Counted from the first letter of the stretch, positions 8,771-16,463 are shown. The stretch is DNA of 64,000 nucleotides from Nonomuraea turcica (GCF_030718205.1 NZ_JAUZQF010000022.1:1-64000), one strand, 5' to 3'. Made by a program: numbers and translations. Notes: generated by a model not told the origin, from the sequence alone.

Positions 8771-9153
8771 GCGCGTCCTCCTCGCTCGGCACCGGGCCCG
8801 GGCGTGCCCTGATCGCCGTCTACGGGTTGTTCTCGCTGGCCGCCGGGGCGCGGGCGGCAGTGCAGATCGCCGGCAGGTTCCAGGAGGCGCCGCTGGCGTA
8901 CTCGCTGTCGGCGTTCGCCGCGCTGGTCTACATCCTGCTCACCGTCGCGCTCTGGCGCGGGGCCCGGCGCGTGGCGCTGGTCGCGCTCGGCATCGAGCTG
9001 GCGGGCGTGCTCGTCATCGGCACCGCCAGCCTCCTCGACCCGGCCGCCTTCCCCGACGAGACCGTCTGGTCCGCCTACGGCAAGGGCTATCTGTTCATCC
9101 CGTTGGTGTTGCCCGTCGTCGGCCTCTACTGGTTGCTGCGGCGAAGGCGTTAA
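8767..9153 (+). CDS. Small multi-pass membrane protein, second of a coupled pair
   Basis: A 128-aa protein starting at a GTG that overlaps the previous stop (GTGA). It has about four transmembrane helices, ends in LYWLLRRRR, and has a region near residue 90 (DPAAFPDETVWSAYGKGYLF) facing one side of the membrane. It resembles unnamed actinobacterial four-helix proteins whose genes sit next to regulators or membrane partners. Function unknown; the overlap with the 8408 gene is the main clue. Confidence 0.75.
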   Translation: MSASSSLGTGPGRALIAVYGLFSLAAGARAAVQIAGRFQEAPLAYSLSAFAALVYILLTVALWRGARRVALVALGIELAGVLVIGTASLLDPAAFPDETVWSAYGKGYLFIPLVLPVVGLYWLLRRRR

Positions 9154-9184
9154 CGGGCGGCGTGCCCGGGCAGAGGCGCACCCC

Positions 9185-9787
9185 ATGAGCACGATCGAGC
9201 ACTCAATCGACGTCGAGGTCCCCATCACGGTGGCCTACAACCAGTGGACGCAGTTCGAGAGCTTCCCCGAGTTCATGGAAGGCGTGGAGTCGGTCAAGCA
9301 GATCAGCGACACGCGTACGGCCTGGGTCGCGGAGATCGCCGGAGTGCGGCGCGAGTTCGAGGCCGACATCACCGAGCAGCACCCGGACGAGCGGATCGCC
9401 TGGCGCACCACCGACAAGCCGCACCAGGCCGGTGTGGTCACCTTCCACCGGCTCGACGACAACACGACCAGGGTCACGCTGCAGATGGAGTACGACCCTG
9501 AGGGCTTCGTCGAGACCGCCGGCGACTGGCTGCAGCTGGTCCGCCTGCGCGTGGTGGGCGACATGAAGCGCTTCAAGATGTTCATCGAGTCGAGGGGCGG
9601 CGAAACGGGCGGCTGGCGCGGCGACGTGCCCGGCCCGCATCAGCGCGGCTCGACGTACGGTGGCGACCAGCCGGTGCCGCCCGGCACGGTAGGTGGCGAC
9701 AACCTGCCACCCTCCGACACCCTTCCGCCGCCCGGTCCCAAGCCTCCCGGCACCGAACCTCCGGAGGGTCCCCGCCCGGTCATGTGA
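9185..9787 (+). CDS. SRPBCC / polyketide cyclase-dehydrase family protein
   Basis: A 200-aa protein. Residues 1-~140 are a START/SRPBCC fold: they begin STIEHSIDVEVPITVAYNQW and include the typical FPEFMEGVESVKQ segment and the long C-terminal helix WLQLVRLRVVGDMKRFKMFI. This class binds hydrophobic ligands; many members are stress-associated rather than biosynthetic. Residues ~145-200 are a low-complexity tail rich in P, G and T (PPSDTLPPPGPKPPGTEPP). It is a monocistronic gene followed by a stem-loop. Confidence 0.85.
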   Translation: MSTIEHSIDVEVPITVAYNQWTQFESFPEFMEGVESVKQISDTRTAWVAEIAGVRREFEADITEQHPDERIAWRTTDKPHQAGVVTFHRLDDNTTRVTLQMEYDPEGFVETAGDWLQLVRLRVVGDMKRFKMFIESRGGETGGWRGDVPGPHQRGSTYGGDQPVPPGTVGGDNLPPSDTLPPPGPKPPGTEPPEGPRPVM

Positions 9788-9819
9788 GCCACCGCGGCCG
9801 CCCGCGCGTCCCTGCGCCC

Positions 9820-9851
9820 GCAGCTGCCGGGCCGTTACGGCCGGCAGCTGC
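9820..9851 (+). terminator. Stem-loop terminator
   Basis: Perfect 11-bp arms GCAGCTGCCGG / CCGGCAGCTGC with a 10-nt loop, 33 bp after the SRPBCC stop. There is no T-tract, as is usual in actinobacteria. Confidence 0.7.
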
Positions 9852-9978
9852 GATCGCGGCGCTACGTGAGCCGCGCCACATCACCAGCCCGGCACGGCGG
9901 CCAGGAATAAACGTATGTTTCGGTCCTGTTACACTGGCCATTCATCCCATGATTAGATGAGTGGAGGACCGTGCTCAC

Positions 9979-11202
9979 ATGAGCGTGCTCACCCAAGAGC
10001 CTCGGGGGAGAACCGCACCCCTCGCCTGGCTGCTCGTGTTGGGAATCGTCCTCGCCGCACTCAATCTCCGCACCGCCGTCACCAGCGTCGGTCCTCTCCT
10101 CGATCAACTCGCCGGCGCGCTCGGCATGTCGAGCGTGGGCACCGGCCTGCTCACCGCCCTCCCCGTCCTCGCCTTCGCCAGCGTGGGCGTCGTCACCCCG
10201 GCGCTGGCCAGTCGGGTCGGTGAGCACCGGCTGCTCCTGCTTGCCCTGCTCACGCTGGGCGCGGGCATGCTGGTCAGGGCGCTGGTCGAGTCCGCGCCGG
10301 TGTTCCTGCTGAGCAGCGCGGTCGCGCTGTCCGGCGGGGCCGTCGGCAACGTGCTCATCCCAACGCTGATCAAGCGTCACTTCCCGGCCCGCACCGGGAT
10401 CATGACCACCGTCTACACCACGGCCCTGGCGACGGGCACCATGCTGGCCGCCGCCGCGACCGTGCCGATCGAGCGCGCCTCGGGGGACTGGCACATCGCG
10501 CTCGGCGTGTGGGCGGCCCTGGCCGCCGTCGCCGCCATTCCGTGGCTTGCGCTGCTGCGCAGTGAGCCGGAGCGGGACGCGGGCAGCAGGGACTCGGGCA
10601 TCCGCCGGATGCTCGGCAGCCGGATGGCCTGGATGATCGCGACGTACTTCGGCACCCAGTCGATGATCGCGTACATCATGCTCGGCTGGTTCGCCACGAT
10701 TCTCGTTGACGGCGGCTACAGCACCTCGCAGGCCGGGCTGATCCTCGGGGTGTTCACCGCGCTGAACATCCCCGTCTCGGCCGTCGTGCCCATGGTCGCC
10801 GCCCGGTTCCGGGACCAGCGTCCCGTGGTGGTCGGGCTCGTGGCGTTCTACGCGGCCGGGTTCCTCGGGCTCTGGGCCGGGCCGATGTCGTGGGCGCTGG
10901 TGTGGGCGGTGCTGATCACCGTCGGCATGGGGTCGTTCCCGCTGGCGCTGATGATGCTGGGCCTGCGCACCCGTACGCCGGAGACCACGGCCGGGTTGTC
11001 GGCGTTCGGCCAGAGTGCCGGCTACCTGATGGCGGGGGCCGGCCCGCTGCTGGTCGGCGTGCTGTACCAGATGACGGGGGGTTGGGCGCTGACGTACACG
11101 ATGATCTTCGCTGTCCTTGTCGTGCAGCTCCTCACCGGCCTGTACGTCGGCCGCGACCGCTACCTGGAGGACGAGCGGCCCGCTGGGACAATGACGAGGT
11201 GA
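9979..11202 (+). CDS. MFS transporter, CynX/NimT family
   Basis: A 407-aa, 12-helix major facilitator. The first helix carries the family signature LNLRTAVTSVGPLLDQL, and TGLLTALPVLAF follows. I chose the ATG at 9979, which has GGAGG 11 nt upstream, over the in-frame GTG at 9961. CynX/NimT members export or import small organic ions such as cyanate or nitroimidazoles; the substrate here is unknown. The stop overlaps the start of the next gene (GTGA), so the transporter and an AlaX-like editing protein are made together, which suggests a link to amino acids or their analogues. Confidence 0.9.
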   Translation: MSVLTQEPRGRTAPLAWLLVLGIVLAALNLRTAVTSVGPLLDQLAGALGMSSVGTGLLTALPVLAFASVGVVTPALASRVGEHRLLLLALLTLGAGMLVRALVESAPVFLLSSAVALSGGAVGNVLIPTLIKRHFPARTGIMTTVYTTALATGTMLAAAATVPIERASGDWHIALGVWAALAAVAAIPWLALLRSEPERDAGSRDSGIRRMLGSRMAWMIATYFGTQSMIAYIMLGWFATILVDGGYSTSQAGLILGVFTALNIPVSAVVPMVAARFRDQRPVVVGLVAFYAAGFLGLWAGPMSWALVWAVLITVGMGSFPLALMMLGLRTRTPETTAGLSAFGQSAGYLMAGAGPLLVGVLYQMTGGWALTYTMIFAVLVVQLLTGLYVGRDRYLEDERPAGTMTR

Positions 11203-12026
11203 AATCGACTGCCGTCACCTTTCCCAGCGGCCAGGTCTCGGGCCGCTCTCAGATCGTCGGGACCGTGCCGGCGGGGGACCGGCACGGCCTCGTCGTCGCC
11301 GAGACCCCGTTCCATCCCCTCGACCACACCTGGCCTGACCAGCCCGCCGACCGCGGCACGGTCGGCGGCGTGCCGGTGCTCGACTGCGTGACAGGGGCCC
11401 AGTCGAGCACTGGCGAGGTCTTCCTGGGCGAGGCCATCCCGGTGCGGCGCGGCGCCGAAGGCTGGGAGTGGCTGGTCGTCCACGTGACCGATACGCCGCT
11501 GCCCGTGGGGGCCGAGGTGGAGCTGGAGGTCGACGCCGCGTTCCGTACGGCGCTCTCGGCCGGGCACACCGCGTGCCATCTGGCCGCTCTCGCGCTCAAC
11601 GCGGCCCTCGCCGGCCTGTGGCGCAAGGAGGCGCCGCTGGACGCGCTCGGGCACCCCGACTTCGACCAGGCCGCGATCACCTCCTCGCGGATCGCCGAAT
11701 ACGGCAGCGTGGACGTCTACCGCCTGGGCAAGTCGCTGCGCAAGAAGGGGTTCTCCGCGGAGGGCCTGGACCCTGAGCTGGTCGCCCAGCAGGTGAACGA
11801 CCGGCTCAAGGCCTGGGTGGCCGCCGACGCGCCGGTCCGGCTGGACGTGCCGGGGCCCGGTCTGACGGCGCGCCGTACCTGGCACTGCTCTTTGCCCGAG
11901 GGCGAGGCGTCGATCCCGTGCGGTGGCACGCATGTCACCCGCACGGCGGAGCTGGGCCGGGTCGAGGTCACCCTCTCCCTTGAGGGCGCGACCCTGACCA
12001 TGCGCACCACGACCCGCGCCGTCTAA
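11199..12026 (+). CDS. AlaX-like alanyl-tRNA editing protein
   Basis: A 275-aa protein starting at a GTG that overlaps the transporter stop. It has the threonyl/alanyl-tRNA synthetase second additional domain: HTACH (H123, H127) and CGGTHV (C241, H245), the four zinc ligands of AlaX deacylases. Such proteins hydrolyse mischarged Ser- or Gly-tRNA(Ala) in trans. The ~110-residue N-terminal part is a beta-barrel-like segment as in AlaX-M. Convergent with, and overlapping by 4 bp, the decayed hydrolase gene. Confidence 0.88.
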   Translation: MKSTAVTFPSGQVSGRSQIVGTVPAGDRHGLVVAETPFHPLDHTWPDQPADRGTVGGVPVLDCVTGAQSSTGEVFLGEAIPVRRGAEGWEWLVVHVTDTPLPVGAEVELEVDAAFRTALSAGHTACHLAALALNAALAGLWRKEAPLDALGHPDFDQAAITSSRIAEYGSVDVYRLGKSLRKKGFSAEGLDPELVAQQVNDRLKAWVAADAPVRLDVPGPGLTARRTWHCSLPEGEASIPCGGTHVTRTAELGRVEVTLSLEGATLTMRTTTRAV

Positions 12027-12582
12027 AGACCGGGCAGGAAGCCGAGCACCCGCTTCCAGGCGTCCTCACAGGCCGCGGCGTGCTCGGCGAACCCCGCATC
12101 GAAGAACCCGTGAGGCGCCCGCGGGTACGTGACGTTCTCGTGCGGCACCCCCGCCGCCGTCAGCGCCTCGCCGAACTCCGCCACCGCCTCCGCCGGGATG
12201 CCCTCGTCGGCCCCGCCGAACAGGCCCAGGATCGGCGCCCCGAGCTCCGCCGCGTGCTGCGTCGGCCCCGGCCCGTACGGTCCCGCGATCTCGGGAGCCC
12301 CGTAGAACCCGATCACCCCGGCGAACCCGAAGCGCGGATCCGAGGCGAAGAACGCGTTACGCCCGCCCATGCAGAACCCGAGCGCGACGACCGGCCCGCC
12401 GCCCAGGTGCGCGGCGGCCGCCCGAAGATCGGCCTGGATGCCGTCACGGGTGAGCTTGACGATGTGCTCCATGAGGGGAAGGACTCGCCCCGCACGTCGT
12501 CGGGGCGGGCCTCATACGCGGCGAACGTCGTGGTGCCGTCGGACGAGGTCAGGCGGATGGCGGCGGCACGGGTGCCGGTGAT
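12023..12582 (-). pseudogene. Decayed dienelactone hydrolase family gene
   Basis: Two pieces in different frames match one hydrolase. The 5' piece (12582 to about 12490) encodes AAAIRLTSSDGTTTFAAYEARPDD, the usual family start. From 12472 another frame encodes MEHIVKLTRDGIQADLRAAA through to the stop, including the nucleophile motif GFCMGG, the GGADEGIP aspartate and the APHGF histidine. About 45 residues that normally separate these parts (the first strands and helix after the PDVRG loop) are missing at the join. I read this as an internal deletion with frameshift, not a sequencing slip. A product made from the 12472 ATG would lack the N-terminal core. Confidence 0.7.
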
Positions 12583-12670
12583 GGGCGGCTGGGGGCGCGG
12601 CTGGCCCGCCGCATCCGGCCGAGGCGCTCCCGGTGCTCGCGCTCCTCGCCGAGAGGCTGTGAAGAACCGC

Positions 12671-12714
12671 GTCAGCATATGCTGACAAACGGCCGCGCGT
12701 CAGCATATGCTGAC
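12671..12714. promoter_or_regulatory. Twin 16-bp palindromic operators
   Basis: GTCAGCATATGCTGAC occurs perfectly at 12671-12686 and again at 12699-12714, centres 28 bp apart on nearly the same face of the helix. The second copy ends 3 bp before the GTG of the small HTH gene, so binding would block initiation. Most likely autoregulation by that HTH protein. Confidence 0.8.
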
Positions 12715-12717
12715 AGC

Positions 12718-12933
12718 GTGGAAGTCACCGAACTGGCCGAGGCGGCCACCGATCGCGACGCCGGAGTGGGCCTGGCGGCAGTGGCCGCCCTCAGGACCCT
12801 GCTGGAAGAGCTCGAGGCGATGCACGTGTCGAACGCCCGCGCTCAAGGCTGGTCGTGGGAGCAGATCGCCGACGCGCTGGGGGTTCGGCGGCAGACCGCC
12901 CATCGCAAGCACGCTCACCGGACAAGGGGGTAG
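12718..12933 (+). CDS. Small helix-turn-helix regulator
   Basis: A 71-aa protein from GTG 12718. The C-terminal half is a clear helix-turn-helix (GWSWEQIADALGVRRQTAHR KH region, residues ~45-66) and the N-terminal half is one long helix. A frame from an ATG at 12679 would begin inside the first operator, so the GTG right after the second palindrome is the better start and the message may be leaderless. It precedes a Clp-N-domain gene by 4 bp, a pair common in actinobacteria. Proposed role: repressor of its own operon. Confidence 0.82.
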   Translation: MEVTELAEAATDRDAGVGLAAVAALRTLLEELEAMHVSNARAQGWSWEQIADALGVRRQTAHRKHAHRTRG

Positions 12934-12937
12934 CACG

Positions 12938-13468
12938 GTGTTCGCCAGGTTCACAGAAGAGGCCCGCCGGGCCGTGGTCAGGGCCGGGATCCTCGCACTC
13001 GACGCCGGACGGCCGGCGCTGGAAGCCGACCTGATGCTGCTGGGACTGGCCGAGGTACGGCCGTTCGAGCTCACGTCGTTCACCGCGTCGGCGAGCGACG
13101 TGCGCGAGCGTGTGGACGTCGGCGACCCCCGGTCGTTGCTCGCCACGCTGGGGATCGACCTCGACCTGGTGCACCGCCGCACCAGGGCAGGCGCCGACGC
13201 GCCAGCCGCGTGGCGGTTGCGGCGCTCCCGGCTGAGGCCGCTCCGGGTGACGTTGTACGGGCCGCTCGGCCAGATCCCCCTGGCCATGCACGCCAGAAAG
13301 GTCATCGAGGTGGCCCAGTGGCGGTCCGGCCCGGTCACCGGGGAGGACCTGATCTGGGGGCTGCTGGCTGACTGCTCCAACGGCGCCGCCAGGATCCTCC
13401 GGGACGCCGGAGTCGACCTCCCCGAGCTGGTACGCGAGATCGGCATGCCGGTCCGCCGCGCCGCCTGA
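12938..13468 (+). CDS. Clp N-terminal (double ClpN) domain protein
   Basis: A 176-aa protein starting at GTG with AAGGGGG upstream. It opens MFARFTEEARRAVVRAGILA, the typical start of a Clp-N repeat, and a second repeat runs from about residue 105 (GQIPLAMHARKVIEVA) to GEDLIWGLLADCSNGAARIL. There is no AAA+ module, so it is not an unfoldase itself. Stand-alone ClpN proteins may act as adaptors or substrate receptors; the partner is not in this window. Operon with the upstream HTH gene. Confidence 0.82.
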   Translation: MFARFTEEARRAVVRAGILALDAGRPALEADLMLLGLAEVRPFELTSFTASASDVRERVDVGDPRSLLATLGIDLDLVHRRTRAGADAPAAWRLRRSRLRPLRVTLYGPLGQIPLAMHARKVIEVAQWRSGPVTGEDLIWGLLADCSNGAARILRDAGVDLPELVREIGMPVRRAA

Positions 13469-13471
13469 CGT

Positions 13472-14365
13472 TCAGCCCGCCGCCCGCAGGTGCGCGATCT
13501 TCTCGGGGTTGGCGAGGAGGTAGATGGTCTCGATCTTGCCGTCCGCGACCACCAGTGAGATGACCGTGATCACCCTGCCGTCCGCCGAGGCCACGATCGC
13601 CGGCCCGTCGTTCACCTCCGCCATCTCGAACGACAGGCCGGCGGCCTCCGCCATGCCGATCGAGGCCATGAAGCGCGCGATGTTCGCCGGCGTGTTGATC
13701 GACAGCAGCCAGCGGCTGACGTTGTCCGCGCCAGTGATGATCCGCAGTGCCGCCCTGGCCTTGCCGCCGCCGTCGCTGACCATCGTGACCTCGCTGGACA
13801 GCAGCTCGATCAGCCCGTCGAGGTCGCCGTTCGCGGAGGCGTTCATGAACCGCTGGGTCATGCGCCTCCGCTCGTCCCTGTCCACATCGAACCGCGGCCG
13901 CTTCTCCTGCACGTGCTCCCGCGCCCGCCGCGCGAGCTGCCTGGTGGCCGGCTCGGCGCGCCCGATGATCTCGGCGATCTCCGCGAACGGCAGGTCGAAC
14001 GCCTCCCGTAACACGAACACGGCCCGCTCCAGCGGCGACAGCGTCTCCAGCACCACCAGCAGCGCCAACTCCACCGACTCGGCCAGCTCGGCGTGCTCCG
14101 CGGTGTCGGGCTCGGTGCTGATCGGCTCCGGCAGCCACGGCCCGACGTACGCCTCCCGCCGCGACTTCGCCCACCGCAGCCGATCGATGGCCAGCCGCGA
14201 GGTCACCCGGATCAGATAGGCCTTGGGGTCGTCGACCGTCGCCTGATCCACACCCGACCAGCGCAGCCACGCCTCCTGAACGACGTCCTCAGCGTCGGCG
14301 ACACTGCCCAGGATTCGGTACGCGACGCTGGTCAACAGGCTGCGATGATCTTCAAAGGTGGACAT
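13472..14365 (-). CDS. ECF sigma factor, ECF41 (SigJ-like), with SnoaL-like C-terminal domain
   Basis: A 297-aa sigma-70 family factor. Region 2 lies at ~5-70 (VVQEAWLRWSGVD), the WLPEP linker motif of ECF41 at 77-81, region 4 at ~110-165 (LSPLERAVFVLREAFDLPFAEIAEIIG), and a SnoaL-like domain at ~180-297 ends with NPEKI, the conserved C-terminal motif that tunes activity in this group. ECF41 factors have no classical anti-sigma factor; they usually sit beside a carboxymuconolactone decarboxylase or oxidoreductase target gene. No such neighbour is present here. Confidence 0.92.
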   Translation of the reverse strand: MSTFEDHRSLLTSVAYRILGSVADAEDVVQEAWLRWSGVDQATVDDPKAYLIRVTSRLAIDRLRWAKSRREAYVGPWLPEPISTEPDTAEHAELAESVELALLVVLETLSPLERAVFVLREAFDLPFAEIAEIIGRAEPATRQLARRAREHVQEKRPRFDVDRDERRRMTQRFMNASANGDLDGLIELLSSEVTMVSDGGGKARAALRIITGADNVSRWLLSINTPANIARFMASIGMAEAAGLSFEMAEVNDGPAIVASADGRVITVISLVVADGKIETIYLLANPEKIAHLRAAG

Positions 14366-14440
14366 ACAACCTAAGACGTATCACAGGATCTTCGGTGTGA
14401 CACGGGCGCTTCAGGATTCCGATACACTTGGTGATCGCAA

Positions 14441-14513
14441 GGGGCTATAGCGCAGTTGGTAGCGCGCCTCCATGGCATGGAGGAGGTCTGGGGTTCGAAT
14501 CCCCATAGCTCCA
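14441..14513 (+). tRNA. tRNA-Ala (anticodon GGC)
   Basis: A full cloverleaf of 73 nt: acceptor GGGGCTA/TAGCTCC with one G-T pair, D-arm GCGC-AGTTGGTA-GCGC, anticodon stem CCTCC/GGAGG around ATGGCAT (anticodon GGC), T-arm with GGTTCGAATCC, discriminator A. The 3' CCA is not encoded. An identical copy lies on the other strand at 46628-46700. Confidence 0.98.
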
Positions 14514-14544
14514 CCTGTGTTCCATATTCGAACATGTGGAAGAG

Positions 14545-14616
14545 ATCGTCGAAGGGCGGTCGGAAGGCGACATCGCTGATCCGGCCGCCCTTGATCTTTA
14601 TGCGGGTGAAGAGTGC
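14545..14616 (-). pseudogene. Recombinase-like gene tail next to tRNA-Ala
   Basis: On the minus strand 24 codons (ALFTRIKIKGGRISDVAFRP then PFDD) match the second copy at 46549-46620 in 63 of 72 bases, mostly with conservative or silent changes. Read on, the frame continues antisense through the tRNA. A coding remnant of which only the last codons remain, pointing into a tRNA 3' end, is what is left when an integrated element loses its integrase. The recombinase assignment is inference from this position and from RPPFDD-type tails. Confidence 0.5.
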
Positions 14617-14668
14617 CTTGTTGAGCTGGGTTCGGGTGCGTGTGATCACGGCGACGCCCTCGCCGCAC

Positions 14669-15142
14669 TCAAGCGTCGTATCCGGCCAGCTCCTCGGGCG
14701 TCGGAGGCTCGAAGATCATCGCCCAGCGGTCGAGCAGGTCGCGGGTGATCGGCGCTGTGCCCCAATCGCCGGCCGCGTTGCGGCTCTCCAGGCGGCGGTG
14801 CAGCTCCTCCAGGGGCACCGCGAGATAACGCAGCTCGACGGCCGCGCCCAGGGTGCGCGCGCCGAGCCGCATCGCCTCGCGTTCCTCGCGCGACCAGAAG
14901 CCGTACTCCAGGATGACGGTCTGGCCGAGCCGTAGCAGGTCCTGCGCGTGCCGCCAGAGTTGCCTCTCCAGCCGGTCGCGGGCCGGCTCGTCGTAGAGGT
15001 CGATGCCGAGGTGGGTGAGCCATTCGTCGGGGCAGAGACGGACGGCCGGGAGCTCGGTGGCCAGCCGCCGGGCCAGCGTGGTCTTCCCCGAGCCGGGCAG
15101 TCCGCAGAGCAGGATCAGCCGTCCCGGCGGTGTCGTACGCAC
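14669..15142 (-). CDS. P-loop kinase-like AAA protein
   Basis: A 157-aa protein from GTG. A Walker A GLPGSGKTT is at residues 14-22, and WLTHLGIDLYDE and ILEYGFWSREEREAMRLGAR follow the pattern of small zeta-toxin/kinase-like P-loop proteins that phosphorylate small molecules or nucleotides. The LID-like part near RYLAVPLEELHRRLESRNA is complete. It starts 3 bp after the stop of the NTPase gene, so the two are cotranscribed. Substrate unknown. Confidence 0.85.
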   Translation of the reverse strand: MRTTPPGRLILLCGLPGSGKTTLARRLATELPAVRLCPDEWLTHLGIDLYDEPARDRLERQLWRHAQDLLRLGQTVILEYGFWSREEREAMRLGARTLGAAVELRYLAVPLEELHRRLESRNAAGDWGTAPITRDLLDRWAMIFEPPTPEELAGYDA

Positions 15143-15145
15143 GGG

Positions 15146-15667
15146 TTAGGCCGACAGCAGGCGGCTGAGTGTGCGGGGCAGGTCGTCGCGGTTCTGCGGG
15201 GTGACGGTGATCAGCTCCGCCTCGATACGCGACTTCAACGACGGGCGGCTGCGCTGGTGGATGGTGGCCACGACGGGGATGTCGGCGGCGAAGAGCGCGA
15301 CGCAGCGTGGCATGAACGCGGGCGACAGCAGCTCCATCGGCCCGATCTCGTCGATGAGCGCGACCGCGCCCTTCGTGGTGAGCGCACGCTCCATGGCGGG
15401 CAGCGCGATGCGTTCGAACTCCGGCACATTGACGCCGTACTGCCCGACCCGGGGCCCCGACACCCACGAGACATGGGCCATGACCGCCTTCTCCCCGCCG
15501 AACTCCTCCACCGTGAAGCCCACCCGGTGGCCGTGCTCGCGTAGCTCGTCGCTGACGAACCCGCGCACCGGCACGCCCGCCCCCTCCAGCAGCTCCGCCA
15601 CGCGGCGGATCACCGTGGTCTTGCCGGTGCGGGGAGGGGCGGTGAGCAGGATGTGCGGGCGCGACAC
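15146..15667 (-). CDS. THEP1-like nucleoside-triphosphatase
   Basis: A 173-aa protein with Walker A APPRTGKTT at ~10-18 and a Walker B-type strand VALIDEIGPMELLSP near 105, the diagnostic sequence of the NTPase_1/THEP1 family. GVPVRGFVSDELREHG matches the family's second conserved block. These enzymes hydrolyse nucleoside triphosphates slowly; the biological role is unclear. It is the first gene of a two-gene unit with the P-loop kinase-like protein. Confidence 0.88.
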   Translation of the reverse strand: MSRPHILLTAPPRTGKTTVIRRVAELLEGAGVPVRGFVSDELREHGHRVGFTVEEFGGEKAVMAHVSWVSGPRVGQYGVNVPEFERIALPAMERALTTKGAVALIDEIGPMELLSPAFMPRCVALFAADIPVVATIHQRSRPSLKSRIEAELITVTPQNRDDLPRTLSRLLSA

Positions 15668-15679
15668 GAGTCCAGGATG

Positions 15680-16090
15680 TCAGACCGGCCGCTTGCCGGT
15701 CAGCACCTCGAGGTAGTGCGGATTCCGCATGATGCCGAGGATGTTGCCGAACGGATCCACCACGGACGCGGTCACGAAGCCCTTGCCCTCGCCCCGCTCG
15801 GTGATGGGCTGGTATTCCTTGGCCCCCATGCTGAGCAGCCGGTCGAACGCGGCCTGCAGGTCGTCCACGTGCCAGTACATGATCGAACCCGCGGGCCCGT
15901 CGGTCGCGCCCTCGGGGGCGAAACGGCTGTTGATCAGGCCGAGCTCGTGCTGATAGTCGCCGAGGCGGAACTCGGCGTAGGCGCCCGGGACCTCGTAGTA
16001 CGGCTCGATGCCGAGCAGCTCGGCGTACCAGCTCTTGGCCGCCTCGAAGTCGGCCGCGTAGAAGTTCAGCGTCGCGAATCCTCGCAGCAT
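15680..16090 (-). CDS. VOC (glyoxalase/dioxygenase fold) protein
   Basis: A 136-aa vicinal-oxygen-chelate protein beginning MLRGFATLNFYAADFEAAKSW, with the two beta-alpha-beta-beta-beta modules of the family and the ending VVDPFGNILGIMRNPHYLEV. GAGAGAGG lies 8 nt before the ATG. The metal-ligand set is not obvious enough to name a reaction; it may be a small-molecule binding protein. A perfect inverted repeat 46-70 bp upstream is probably its operator. Confidence 0.85.
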   Translation of the reverse strand: MLRGFATLNFYAADFEAAKSWYAELLGIEPYYEVPGAYAEFRLGDYQHELGLINSRFAPEGATDGPAGSIMYWHVDDLQAAFDRLLSMGAKEYQPITERGEGKGFVTASVVDPFGNILGIMRNPHYLEVLTGKRPV

Positions 16091-16135
16091 GTCGGTTTCC
16101 TCTCTCCGATTCCTGATACTGCGATTCTTGCGGTC

Positions 16136-16160
16136 AAAGTGCTCACCAAATGAGCACTTT
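16136..16160. promoter_or_regulatory. Perfect inverted repeat upstream of the VOC gene
   Basis: AAAGTGCTCA and TGAGCACTTT (10-bp arms) with a 5-nt spacer, 46-70 bp upstream of the VOC start codon, in a position suited to an operator. The cognate regulator is not identified. Confidence 0.65.
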
Positions 16161-16249
16161 CATCCGGCCAGTGTGGCGTGCTCACGGCGGATCTGGGCCC
16201 ACGCCTGCTCCACGTGCCGCCGCTCCGTGGCCGGGCCGGAGGTTTTCAC
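16160..16249 (-). CDS. Possible 29-aa small protein
   Basis: A complete short frame from GTG 16249: MKTSGPATERRHVEQAWAQI, then RREHATLAG and stop. The peptide is helical and amphipathic. A GGAG directly precedes the GTG, too close for a good ribosome binding site, and the frame starts inside the stem-loop downstream of DUF4236. It may equally be a leftover 3' end of a lost regulator gene. Confidence 0.2.
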   Translation of the reverse strand: MKTSGPATERRHVEQAWAQIRREHATLAG

Positions 16250-16259
16250 CTCCGGCCCG
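16232..16259. terminator. Stem-loop terminator downstream of the DUF4236 genes
   Basis: Perfect 11-bp arms CGGGCCGGAGG / CCTCCGGCCCG with a TTTTCA loop, 16 bp beyond the stop of the minus-strand DUF4236 gene. Being symmetrical, it could act in both directions. Confidence 0.75.
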
Positions 16260-16274
16260 TTCTATGGCGAGCGG

Positions 16275-16463
16275 TCAGCGGCGACCGCCGAGGGTCTTGC
16301 GCCAGTGGAAGCCGCCGGGCAGGTTGACCGACAACGTACGGCGGCCCTCCGCCGTCCGGGTCACCCGGAACAGCCGGTTGCCCCAGCTGTGTCCCACGCC
16401 ACCGCGGGAAAGGTTCAGCCGGAACGGCCCGAGCTTGATCGACTTTCGGTAGCTCCAGCCCAT
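16275..16463 (-). CDS. DUF4236 protein, copy 1
   Basis: A 62-aa basic protein (MGWSYRKSIKLGPFRLNLSR), the diagnostic start of DUF4236, then GGVGHSWGNR and a glycine-rich end. GGGAGG lies about 8 nt before the ATG. About 60% identical to its tandem neighbour at 16530. Small beta-rich domain; function unknown. Confidence 0.85.
   Translation of the reverse strand: MGWSYRKSIKLGPFRLNLSRGGVGHSWGNRLFRVTRTAEGRRTLSVNLPGGFHWRKTLGGRR

Noticed and set aside
14371..14649. A 92-codon frame through the tRNA-Ala gene
   Set aside because: Most of it is antisense tRNA; only the 24 codons at 14545-14616 show coding-type conservation and are reported as a remnant.
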